Positions 54,302 to 64,000 of a stretch of DNA of 64,000 nucleotides are shown here, piece by piece. This stretch comes from Boesenbergia rotunda. Lineage: Eukaryota; Streptophyta; Magnoliopsida; Zingiberales; Zingiberaceae. A program made the translations under genes and the position numbers. Every line of letters begins with the position of its first letter. Position 1 is the stretch's first letter. The stretch is taken from contig JAGFNQ010006422.1 of the NCBI GenBank assembly GCA_024364735.1, positions 221,413 to 285,412 on the forward strand, read 5' to 3'. The notes under the pieces are model-generated. The model worked only from the letters and a program-made list of their open reading frames with translations, was not told where the DNA came from and ran no database searches.

Positions 54302-55378
54302 ATCTCCCCCTTTTTGATGTTTGGCAATACGTTTAAGTTAGGGAAAATAAAATAGTAGTCAATAGTAAAATAATGCATATGCAATGCAAAAATGGATCAT
54401 ATCTCAAGGCATCCCACACCTAACCCTCCAAGTTAGGAATTTTTCACAACGGGATCCTATCCCAAGGCATCCCACCCTTAACTCTCCAAGTTAGGAACTT
54501 CCACACCTAACTTCCCAATGTTAGGAATTTTCCACAAAACGGGTTTTTTAAAGCTTCTCCCAAGCTCCCCCTTTATTGGACTTACAAAGGCTTTTTAAGA
54601 ACCTCTCCAAGGTTCCCCTTACGCCAAAAATGGAGTAACCATGCTCCCCCTTAATCTTAGCTCCCCCTAAACCTAGGGTTTCTAGCAAAGGAGTGTTTGG
54701 TTTCCCAACTTAAACCCAACACTTCTCCCCCTTTGCCTAGCATCAAAAAGAACCCAACAATATCCCAATTATTGGTTCTTTCAATCCCCAATGATCATAA
54801 ACAATGTGTACTAGCCCCCATACACTTGTTTTTCATCATTTGGACCCCAAACTAGCTGCTGATACAAAAATTGGCCTTGACCAGTCGACTGCCAAAATGG
54901 CAGTCGACTGATACTCTGAAAGTCTGAAATTTCAACATTTCTGACGAAATTCAGAAATGCGCCAAAAATTCCACCAATCTCCGAAAATTCCTAAATTTTG
55001 TGGAAAGGTTTGTGGTACCCATACCTACTTGGAAAAAATACATTCCATAATGTATCTATCACCATTCCCAAGTTTGACATAAAACCCAAAACTAGCTAAA
55101 AACTTCAATCAAATCTTGACCTAAAGTCCTAGTTTTGGTTTCCTCTTGATGTCTTTACCCATGCCAACCCACAATGCGTCCCTAGCATTGATTTACATGG
55201 CAATTACACACCAAAAACTAATTTTCATGCAATATGACCCCAATGTCATATTTCCATGCATGAAACTCAAAAACACCGTGCCAAAACCTAAGAATTGAGA
55301 CTCAAGTCCGTCTCCAATTCTTTTGACACACTCCATGGTCCATCTAGACCTCTAGCAACACCCCCTCCCAAGGTCCAT
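54302..55378 (-). other. Element E PPT and 3' non-coding region
   Basis: CAAAAAGGGGGAGAT (minus) at 54302-54316 is the PPT. Further CTCCCCCT boxes lie near 54565, 54645, 54661 and 54725. A perfect 13-bp hairpin of the LTR palindrome, CAGTCGACTGCCA with its inverse, is at 54882-54910. No gene. Confidence 0.7.
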
Positions 55379-56996
55379 TCACCATATATCCCAAAGGCTC
55401 CTAGAGATCCCCCTTGAGCTCTTAGCCTTAGCCACCTCCCTAGGTGACTCAACCATCACTAGGCCACATCGGTGTTCCACCGGTGACTCTTGGCCTACAA
55501 ACTTGACACTCTTAACCTTAGACACCTCGTCTTTGGTTAAGTCCTTCTTTTTCCCTTTAAATGGCATCCCCTTGCCATTTTTGGACTCCCCCTTCTTGTC
55601 ATAATCATATGCTACCCTAGCATATTTCCTTCCCTTGGCATGGGAGTTCTTAGACCGGTATCCCAACCCCGATCTATCATTGGTGCGGTTTAAACCACCC
55701 AATACCATATCTAAACCCTTAGATCCAATAGTGAATCTCTCTAGGGTTTTCTCTAACCTATCAAGTTTTTCCCTTAAAGCTTGATTTTCCCTTTCTAGGT
55801 TCCTAAATCTAGAATCCATATGTCCACTTTGGACATTCCTAGACCTACCCTCCTTTCTAGGCACATTCCTTCCCTTCTTGGGCTTAGTGCCTTGTTCCTT
55901 AGGTACAATGGTCCTAGGTTGATCATGATGCATGCTTTTCCTAGGGTTATGATCTGCCTTGTTAACCCTAGTCCTATCATTATATCTAAATCCAAAATTG
56001 TGCACAAGTAAACAATTTTCATTGATTTTGGCATGCATGGATGAATGATTTGTCCTATTTTTAACATTCATGGAGGAACTAGAATTTGAGTTGCATTTAA
56101 ATCTAGAGTTAGGGATTACCTCCCTTACCCTTGTAGGCCCTCCTTGATGTGATCTTTGCTTCTTTCTTTCCTCCTTCTCCCATCTTCTTAAGTGCTCCAT
56201 TTTCTTTAGTTCACCTTTTCTAGGGCACTTGGTGTGGTAGTGCCCTAGCTCTCCACATGTGAAGCATCGAATCTTCTTTTTCTTTTCTTGGGCTTCTCCA
56301 TTCCTACAATTCATGTTAGATTTAAATTGAATGGACCCGGGTTTAGAGAGTTCCTCCTTCTTACCTTTCGGGCACTTATCCTTGTAGTGCCCCTTTTCGT
56401 TGCATCCAAAGCATGTGATATGGTCCTTGGTCTTGGCTTTGGTGGAGGTTGGAGCTTTTCTTGCTCCGGTATGGAAATGGATCTCTCCTCCCCCTAAATT
56501 CTTGAAATTGATACTTCTTCTTCTTCTTCTCTAGATGAGGTGGAGGACCTCTCACTTTCTTCTTCCATTTCACTTGAGGAGGTAGATGATTCTTCTTCCT
56601 TTTTCTCCTCTTCTTGGGCTATTGAGTTTACCTCCTCGGCCTCTTCCACTAATTGATCTCGTGTAGGGTTTTTATGAATTTCTTCTATCTTTTCCATAGA
56701 TCGTGTGCATTTTCATATGCTCCTACACCATTCAAAATATTAGTAGGCAAAATATTAAGCAATATATCAATTACCTTTTTATTCGCCTTGGATTGATTTT
56801 CTTGTTCTTGATTCCAATATCTAGGTCTAAGCCTCTTCCCGTGCTTATCCTTTGGAATCTCGAAGGGCTATTCAAGTGTAATCCGAAGGTCCCACTCCAT
56901 TCCGAACCACGTCTCCATCTATGAGTTCCAATACCCGAAATCGTCATGGTCGTAAGCCGGCGGAGTGTAGATGTTGTCCCCCAACTTATCTTCCAT
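55379..56996 (-). pseudogene. Gag of element E, truncated type
   Basis: Likely start ATG 56996-56994 (MEDKLGDNIYTPPAYDHDDF), with stops after YWNS and ITLE. The N-terminal region ends at AYENAHDLWK and passes almost directly to an acidic Ser/Glu tract (about 56500-56660), lacking the central gag region seen in element C, as in D. After a ~1-nt frameshift near 56500 come two CCHC knuckles (CFGCNEKGHYKDKC near 56400; CFTCGELGHYHTKC near 56250), a basic region, a coiled coil (NLERENQALREKLDRLEK) and a GLGYRSKN tail. 55379-56314 is open for 311 codons from an internal Met. Confidence 0.8.
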
Positions 56997-57056
56997 TTTA
57001 TTTTCCCTCTAGCGTGTGCTCTTCTTGGTGGTTAGTCCAATCACGAGCAGTCCTTC

Positions 57057-57068
57057 GCTGTGATACCA
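57057..57068 (-). other. Primer-binding site of element E
   Basis: Minus strand TGGTATCACAGC, one base off the initiator-Met complement, two bases from the LTR. Confidence 0.85.
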
Positions 57069-57070
57069 AC

Positions 57071-58102
57071 TGAAAGATCGAATACGCCTTGCTAGAGGGG
57101 GGTGAATAACAAATCTCATCTTGTTCTTCCTACGTTGTTAGTATGCGCAGCGGAAACAATAATAATAAACAATAAAAACAACGAAAGCACTGCTAACAAA
57201 CCGATTTTACTTGGTATCCACCCCGGCCGGGTGACTAATCCAAGAATCCGTCGGTGGATCGCTCCCCGGATAACCTCCCGCTAGCCCTCGTCGCTCCTTG
57301 TGGGTGGAGAAACCTCGCCACAACACTAAGCAAACCTCTGAGCACAAAGACTATTATCTTATCTTTAACCAAGACAAGATTCGTCAAGAATCTCAGCCAC
57401 CACGAAGTCCTCTTTAAATAGGACTCGGGCTGAAACCCTCGCTACCAGTCGACTGCACCCAGGGCAGTCAACTGGTGCCACTGAAATTCGACCGTTGCAC
57501 CCCAACATTCGAATTCTCAACCAAGTCACCAGCCACCTACCAGTCGACTGCCCCCAGGGCAGTCGACTGGTCCCAGGCCAGAACCTTTCTGTGAGTTTTA
57601 TCAGTCGACTGCCCCAAAGGCAGTCAACTGCCATACCCACTTACCTAGGGTTTCCCTTCCCGAGTACATTCCACTCCGCACTCGAACCCTAGGACTTTCC
57701 CAAGTACAATCCCACAGCACTCGTACCCTCACAACTCGACTGACTCCTCCTCCGTAGCCTCGACTATTGCCTTCACGCCCTCTTCATCTTCGGCTCCCGT
57801 CCCTCGGATGCACGTAAGCCTCCAGTTTGCCTCCATGCCATCCTTCACGCATGCCTCAAAGTCCGTGCCCATCAGCTCATCGTCCCTGCTCTCCAAGGTC
57901 CCTCAGATGCGCACGCAAGCCTCCATCTTGCCTCCATGCCACCCTTCACCGTACTGAGGTCGTCCAGTCAAGTCCATATGTGTAACCTGTACATCCTGCA
58001 CACTCAACATACACATATAAGAACACAAGGGTAAACCTAACTTAAACCCTTTGCCCAAACATCAATACTCATGATCACTCTGGATCACAGATTGCCTCAA
58101 CA
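57071..58102 (-). repeat. 5' LTR of element E (1032 bp)
   Basis: Ends TGTTGAGGCA...CGATCTTTCA in element orientation; followed on its outer side by GCTAT. Confidence 0.9.
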
Positions 58103-58107
58103 GCTAT

Positions 58108-60731
58108 CTGCATGCACACGATATTTTTAGAAGACAATGTCAAACCTGTGAGACAACCACAAAGGAGACTCAATCCACTTATTTTGGATGTTGTAAAAGA
58201 ATGAGGTGACTCGACTTCTACAGGCAGGTATCATTTACCCTATTTCTGATAGTCAGTGAGTTAGTCCTATTCACATGGTGCCCAAGAAATCTGGAGTGAC
58301 AGTGGTGGCAGATGAAAGCAATGAACTAGTGTCCACCAGAGTTAGGAATTCCTGGAGAGTTTACATTGATTACAGGAAGCTCAACAAGGTCACAAGGAAA
58401 GATCACTTCCCTCTTCCCTTTATTGATCAGATGCTTGAGAGACTGACAGGGAAGTCGTATTATTGTTTCTTGGATGGATTTTCAGGCTATTTTCATATTT
58501 GTATAGATCCAGAGGACCAGGAGAAGACTACCTTCACTTACCCCTTTGGCACTTTTGCCTACAGACGTATGCCCTTCGGACTCTGCAACGCACCCGGTAC
58601 ATTTCAGAGATGCATGGTAAGTATATTCGGTGAGTTGCTAGAGGACTGTATGGAGATATTCATGGATGATTTTTCAGTTTATGGCACGTCTTTTGATTCA
58701 TGCTTAGATAATTTGTCTAGGGTTTTACATCGTTGCATTGAAACTAACCTTGTTCTTAATTTTGAGAAATGTCACTTCATGGTAGAGCATGGGATTGTAC
58801 TTGGACATATAGTCTCTCGGAAAGGGTTCTACCGCAGATTTATTAGAGACTTCAGCTTGATTGCTCGACCCTTGACACGACTTTTGCAGAAAGATGTTGA
58901 GTTTCATTTTGATGATAAATGCAAGGAAGCTTTTCACAGACTCAGGGAGGCTCTTATCTCAGCTCCTATTATTACATCACCTGATTGGACTTTACCATTT
59001 GAATTAATGTGTGATGCTTCTAATTTTGCAGTGGGAGCTGTTCTAGCACAGAGGGTTGATGGAGCACCACGTGTCATTTGCTACGCCTCCAAAACCCTAG
59101 ATGCCGCCCAAGCAAATTACACCACTACTGAAAAGGAGCTTCTTGCTATTGTTTTTGCTTTGGATAGATTCAGATCTTACTTATTGTGCTCACATGTGAT
59201 TATTTTTTCTGATCATGCAGCTCTGAAATATTTGTTGAAAAAGCCTGATGCAAAACCTAGATTGATCAGATGGATGCTCCTACTCCAAGAATTTGACCTG
59301 GAGATCAGAAATAGAAGTGGAAAAGAAAACCTAGTTGTAGATCATTTGAGCAGACTTGAAGGAGATGGATCTCCTACCACCATTGACGATGATTTCAGAG
59401 ATGAGCACTTGATTGCAGTGCATGGTGAGACACCGTGGTATGCAGACCTAGTTAACTTTCTTGTTGCACATGTATTTCCCACTCACTTTTCTAAGGCTCA
59501 AAAAGATAAATTAAAAAGTGATGCAAAGTTTTATGTGTGGGATGATCCTTATTTGTGGAAATTTTGTAATGACCAAATAATTAGGAGATGCGTACCAGAT
59601 CATGAGTTTTCATCTGTACTTACATTTTGTCATTCATCAGCTTGTGGGGGGCATTTTGGACCCCAGAGAACTACCAGGAAAGTACTAGAATGTGGATTGT
59701 ATTGGCCCACCCTTTTTCATGATTCATATGTCTTTTATAAAAATTGTGATAGATGTCAGCGAACTGGGAACATAGGAGCAAGACATGAGATGCCCCAAAA
59801 TACTATGTTTTACTGTGAGATTTTTGATGTTTGGGGGATAGATTTTATGGGACCTTTTCCTGCATCTTATGGTTATCTGTATATTTTACTTGCTGTGGAT
59901 TATGTTTCCAAATGGGTGGAGGCCATTCCCTCCAAGACTGATGATTCTTCTGTTGTTTGTAGTTTTGTTAGGTCACACATTTTCTGCAGGTTTGGAATTC
60001 CAAGAGCAATAATTAGTGACCAAGGATCTCATTTCTGCAACAAATACATGAAGGCAATGCTGAGTAAATATGGGGTTGTACATAAAATTTCTACATCCTA
60101 TCATCCCCAAACAAATGGACAGGCTGAGATTTCAAACAAAGAGATTAAATCCATTTTAGAGAAGACAGTTGGGCCCACTAGAAAAGACTGGAGCAAGAGG
60201 CTAGATGACGCACTCTGGGCCTATAGAACAACATATAAGACACCGATTGGCATGTCACCCTACCGCTTGGTATATGGTAAAGCTTGTCACCTCCCTGTGG
60301 AAATAGAGCACAAAGTATATTGGGCGGTGAAGGCTTGTAATTTCGATGCTGCCAAGGCGGGAGAAGAGAGGAAATTGCAACTCCAAGAACTTGAAGAAAT
60401 TCGGCTAGAAGCATTTGAAAATTCAAGGATCTACAAGAAGAAGACCAAGAACTTCCATGACAAGCACATTGTGAAGAAAGATTTCCAAATTGGTGACAAG
60501 GTATTATTGTACAAATCAATGCTCAAATTGATAAAAGGTAAATTAAGGTCAAGGTGGGATGGTTCATTTATTGTAACTAATATTTTTCCCTATGGTGTTG
60601 TGGAAATTCAAGATGTATCTAATGGTTTTATTTGGAAAGTCAATGGTCACCGGCTCAAAAGGTACTTTGAAGAACTAAAGGAGCTAGAGGTGGATGGTTT
60701 GGACATGAACGTAGCTATCTACCCAACTTAA
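58108..60731 (+). pseudogene. Athila-like pol: RT, RNase H, integrase
   Basis: Resumes after E with CMHTIFLEDNVKPVRQPQRR. A frameshift lies near 58195 and a TGA replaces an expected Trp near 58257; from 58275 an 818-codon frame is open. RT: WRVYIDYRKLN, PFGLCNAPGTFQRCM, catalytic FMDD at 58659-58670. At about 58820 roughly 30 residues between the palm and FYRRF are missing in frame. RNase H: MCDASNFAVGAVL, TTEKELLAIVFAL, FSDHAALKYL. Integrase: HSSACGGHFG, NCDRCQ, catalytic Asp 59841-59843, Asp 60018-60020, Glu 60126-60128 (35 residues between the last two). It ends at TAA 60729-60731. Confidence 0.9.
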
Positions 60732-63246
60732 GGGGAGTTCACTTTCTCTACACTTACATTTCATTGTACATATCATTTTCATGGTTCTAGGAATAAATTT
60801 TTCTCTTTTTGAAGTAAGTAGTTGATAATAAATTCTTAGGCAACATAGAATGAATAAATAGACTTTGTAAATACCATGTTATTTCTTTTAGCACTTTTGC
60901 TTTTAATGAATAAATGTATCCCTCTAGGTTATCTCCATAGCATTTTAGAGTCTTTTGAAAATAAATTAAATTTGATTGTCAAAACTTGAGGTTTGAGCTA
61001 ATGGATGAAATCTTGGATGCTTGAGTACTACCTGGTTAGATTCTTAATTGATGACTTGAGATGGATTATTTACACCTAGTGAGAATTAGCCTTACTTTTG
61101 TGATACACATATGTTATTGTACTCTAGAACTTGCTTAGGTTCTTTCAAAACCATATTTCAATGATTGGATCACATCTATAGAGGCTAATCAATTTGTTTC
61201 CCTTTTTCCATGATCATACTTGATACATACTCTTTTCAATTTTTCTTTCTATTTTCCTACTCTTAACCCCATTTTTCTATGGACTTGTTTGTTTGGGATG
61301 TTTCTTGATGCTACTTTGCCCGAGACGGACAAAGATTTAAGTGTGGGGGAGGTGACTAATGTTTTGGAAAAGTTTTGTATCAAGGAGGCATTTTCTGTCA
61401 AAAAGAAAAAATTTTCTGCAATTGGAAAGATTAAAGTAAGTTGGATTGGTATCAAGATCAAGTGGGAAGAAGTGTTTAAGGATGGAAGCAATTGGAAATC
61501 TCAATTCCTTATTATACTTTGAAGATCTATGAAAGTTTATGCTAAGTTGAATTCGGCTGAGAAGCAAAAGGATCTGCAATGAAAGAAGAAAAGAAAAAAA
61601 ATCTGCAAAGAGAAAAACAATGGCACGCAAGAAAAAGAAAAAAAAAAGAGAAATCTGTGATCATTTCGAAAGAAGATTCTGAGCCAAAAATCAGTGTATC
61701 AACTTGAAGACAATTGTGCCATGGCTAGAATCCAAACTTCTGGAATTTAAATTGCTGCCGAGTGCTAAATCTGGAAGCTGAACAAAGCTGAAAAGAAGAT
61801 GAAAATCTGAACTGCAGCAAACGAGAGCTTGTAATCTGCCGAGGTTTGATTTGGAGCTGCTGAAATGAAACAAGATGAATGCAGAGTAGGCTGTGAGATG
61901 CTGAAATTTGTTGAAGGAGTGTTGTTGAACATGTATTGGAAAAATTCAGAATTGGAATACATGAAGGACTTAAATTGTGACACCACAAAATCAGTTTTGT
62001 ACCAACTTGAAACTGAAATTGGTTTGCTTAGGCTATGCATTCGGGACTTGAGTACATGAACATGCCAAAAAGTGTTGAGCACACCCATTACTGATCAGAA
62101 GGAGGTGGCTGATGGAATGCTCAAAGAGAAAAAAACAGAATTGCAGTGAAGTGCCGAGACTAAGGAAGAATGGGGTGTATGAAGCACTTAAACTCTTTAC
62201 TATGATTTATGCTAATTGTTGTGAGAAATCAGAGTTTTGCAAGGTCTGAGATTGATGCCATGAGCTGAAAACAAAAAAAAAAAAAGGAGAGAACAAATGA
62301 TAGAAGTGTGCCAACTTGTAAAGGATTGTGTATCAAAATGAGTTGCAAGAGTAGTTTAGTGAGGGTTGTAAGTGGAGCATCTATGTCACTTGATGTCTTA
62401 AGTTCTCTGATACGAATCTGATCTGAAGTGCTCCATTAGAAGAATTCAGAGAGAAAAAAATAAGAAAGAAGAAAAACAGTTCGAAAAAAAAAAGAGAAGA
62501 GAAGAAAGAAACAAAATGGCACACAAGGGAGTTTCAGCCTCATGAATTTAGTGAAGATAATCTCATCCAAATCCAAGCCTTGCATCGCTACCATTCTGAC
62601 TTTACAAGAGAGAAAGAAAGAAGAGAAAAAAAATATGATGAGGAGTAAAGAGAAAGAAGCACAAGTGGCACACAAGAGCAAATTAGCACATTGGAACCTA
62701 CAATGTTTTATTCATCCAAATCAAAAGCATTGTTCAAGTTTTACTCCACCACACTTTTTATATCACTAGGAGACTGTAAAGAGAAGCAAAGTACATTGGA
62801 AACATTTTTGAGCAACCAAGTCTCCCACTTTATCAATTTTTTTATTTTCTTCGCTTTTACTCCATTTCTTACCATTTTCAATGTTTTCACTTGTTTTTGT
62901 AGATGTGGATCCTAATCATGAATAATGGTGGAGATTAGATAGCAAGCAAGCCTATGGTAGTGCAAAAAGCATGTATGTTTGAGTGAGCTCCACTTCCATC
63001 ATCAACTTAGAACTTAAGGAGAGAGCCACCAAAATTTCGTTTAAAAGGCTAGTGAGTTAAATTCATCTCAATGACTCATGAAGGATGAACAGGCTAAGTT
63101 GTTGATTTAAGGACGAGATACTAATCTATAGAGCTTAGATTTTTGAGAATTGACAACCTTAGGTAATTTCTTTTCATTTACTTCTAATTATGCTTAAGAA
63201 AATCTAAGGGATACATACTTAGTGGTTTTGCGAGACGCTCAAGCTT
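60732..63246 (+). other. Athila-like 3' region, no intact gene
   Basis: Place of the envelope-like gene in Athila elements, but no frame over 100 codons and no membrane-type protein is seen. A PPT-like TTTAAGTGTGGGGGAGG is at about 61337-61353. From 61560 to 62660 there are several purine runs (GAAAGAAGAAAAGAAAAAAA type) interspersed with TGAAATTG/CTGAAC words. Short frames (61220-61522 and minus-strand ones) lack motifs. Confidence 0.6.
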
Positions 63247-63260
63247 AAGTGTGGGGGAGT
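63247..63260 (+). other. Polypurine tract of Athila-like element
   Basis: AAGTGTGGGGGAGT directly before the 3' LTR start TGATAAGTACC. Confidence 0.9.
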
Positions 63261-64000
63261 TGATAAGTACCATTTTATTAATCTTTTTTGTTGACAAAAT
63301 CCATGTTTGACCCATGTCTTTCTTGCTTAATTGTGAAATTACCCTAGGTTTTAGAACTTACTTTTATTTTGGACTTAATTGCAAATCTTGATATATTTGA
63401 ATTATTTTGCCACTAAATTTTTGATCTATTTTTTGTAGGCATGAAAGGATCATGGACCTAGGGCATATTGGGTCAAACTTGAGTCGGAAGTGGACCCGGA
63501 TCGAGTTATCAAGCTTCGGATTAATCTGGGCCGTCCGATTCAAAAGTGGCTAGATCTGAGCCATCTGCGACCATCTGAGGCAAATCCGAGCTAGGGTTAG
63601 GGTTAATCAAGCACTCTGATCAAGATTTGAAGGTTTCATCCCATTCAGAGATCGTTCAACTATTGGATTAAGCTCGGAGGGTTTTAGACTATCCATTCAA
63701 AGATTAGGTTGATCTGGGCCATCCGTTGCAAATCTGGAGGATCCAAGCTACCCCGAGGCAGATCCTGACCCTTGATCAACATCATGAAAGTTTGGGTCAG
63801 ATCAGATGAAGATCAGCCGTTGGATTCATCCAAATCAATCTGGGTCGTCCATTGTTAAGTATTTAATCAAAAATTCCCTCAGTTTCTTCCTCATCGCGTC
63901 TTCACCGCACAGTGCTTCTTCTTCATTTTTCCTCAAGTTTTCTGCAAGTTTCCTTAGTTTGAAGGCGTAACCATCTCAACTTCAACCCTAGATCGAGATT
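63261..64000 (+). repeat. 3' LTR of Athila-like element (first 740 bp)
   Basis: Matches 47310 onward closely to the window end; the rest is outside. Confidence 0.9.

Larger units (their letters stand above)
53271..58102 (-). mobile_element. Element E: gag-only Sirevirus-like LTR element (4832 bp)
   Basis: Inserted in Athila pol with perfect target duplication GCTAT (53266-53270 and 58103-58107). LTRs 53271-54301 and 57071-58102, PPT next to the left LTR, PBS next to the right. The internal 2.77 kb encodes only gag. By eye the LTRs differ at about 27 of 1031 positions (2.6%), about 25 being transitions, so insertion is recent compared with B and C. Confidence 0.9.
47310..64000 (+). mobile_element. 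Athila-like Ty3/gypsy element (carries E), 3' end outside window
   Basis: 5' LTR 47310-49774, PBS for tRNA-Asp, gag, protease, RT, RNase H, integrase (gypsy order), long 3' region, PPT, and 740 bp of the 3' LTR. The visible parts of the two LTRs are very similar (about 97% by eye), so it is fairly young, yet gag-pol carries several stops and three or more frameshifts. Without E its visible length is about 11.9 kb. Confidence 0.9.

Noticed and set aside
1..64000. Host protein-coding genes or non-coding RNA genes
   Set aside because: Every frame with recognisable motifs belongs to a retroelement; no gene-like exon series or RNA gene was found.

Overview
The window is plant nuclear DNA, almost certainly intergenic heterochromatin of an angiosperm and possibly a monocot (low confidence on the latter). 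I found no ordinary host gene. Essentially all recognisable sequence is LTR retrotransposons: Ty1/copia (a Tnt1-like element and several Sirevirus-like ones), Ty3/gypsy (an Athila-like element and a Tat-like remnant), solo LTRs, a TRIM-like fragment and one AT-rich tandem array. Evidence is gag zinc knuckles, aspartic protease, integrase D,D35E, reverse transcriptase xxDD and RNase H signatures, primer-binding sites complementary to initiator-Met or Asp tRNA, polypurine tracts, TG...CA termini and 5-bp target duplications.

Layout. 1-7438: degenerate copia element A (gag end to RNase H, then 3' LTR), split inside integrase by a 2.14-kb solo LTR (1104-3243, TSD GAAAC). 7439-10742: Tat-like remnant with an antisense gene that has its own TATA box. 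10743-11087 and 39591-40770: an AT-rich array of ~300-bp units, interrupted by a three-deep nest: B (11088-39590, gag-only) contains C (14782-36103, TSD GTTAG, gag-pol plus a 3' extra gene), which contains D (20006-29457, minus strand, TSD GATCA, gag-only). 41070-45930: a decayed Sirevirus-like gag (G) broken by a minus-strand LTR piece (F), itself holding a solo LTR of family A (42562-44424, TSD GTTAA). 46626-47309: TRIM-like and Angela-like LTR pieces. 47310-64000: an Athila-like element running off the window, with gag-only element E (53271-58102, minus, TSD GCTAT) inside its pol.

How the parts relate. C is the only Sirevirus-like element here that ever had a full gag-pol; B, D and E carry gag alone and would need enzymes in trans. 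The LTRs of B, D, E and F share a promoter layout: a cluster of short perfect palindromes ending just upstream of a TATA box. The palindrome core differs by family (GGCGCC in B and D, GTCGAC in E and F); C has a GATCGGTC cluster without a clear TATA. C and E also carry an internal copy of their own palindrome, and in C it precedes an extra 3' gene that appears to have a small intron after codon 3.

Quality caveat: a single N at 25142 separates two ~2.06-kb near-identical copies differing mostly by homopolymer indels. This is most likely an unmerged assembly overlap, so element D is probably about 7.4 kb, not 9.45 kb.
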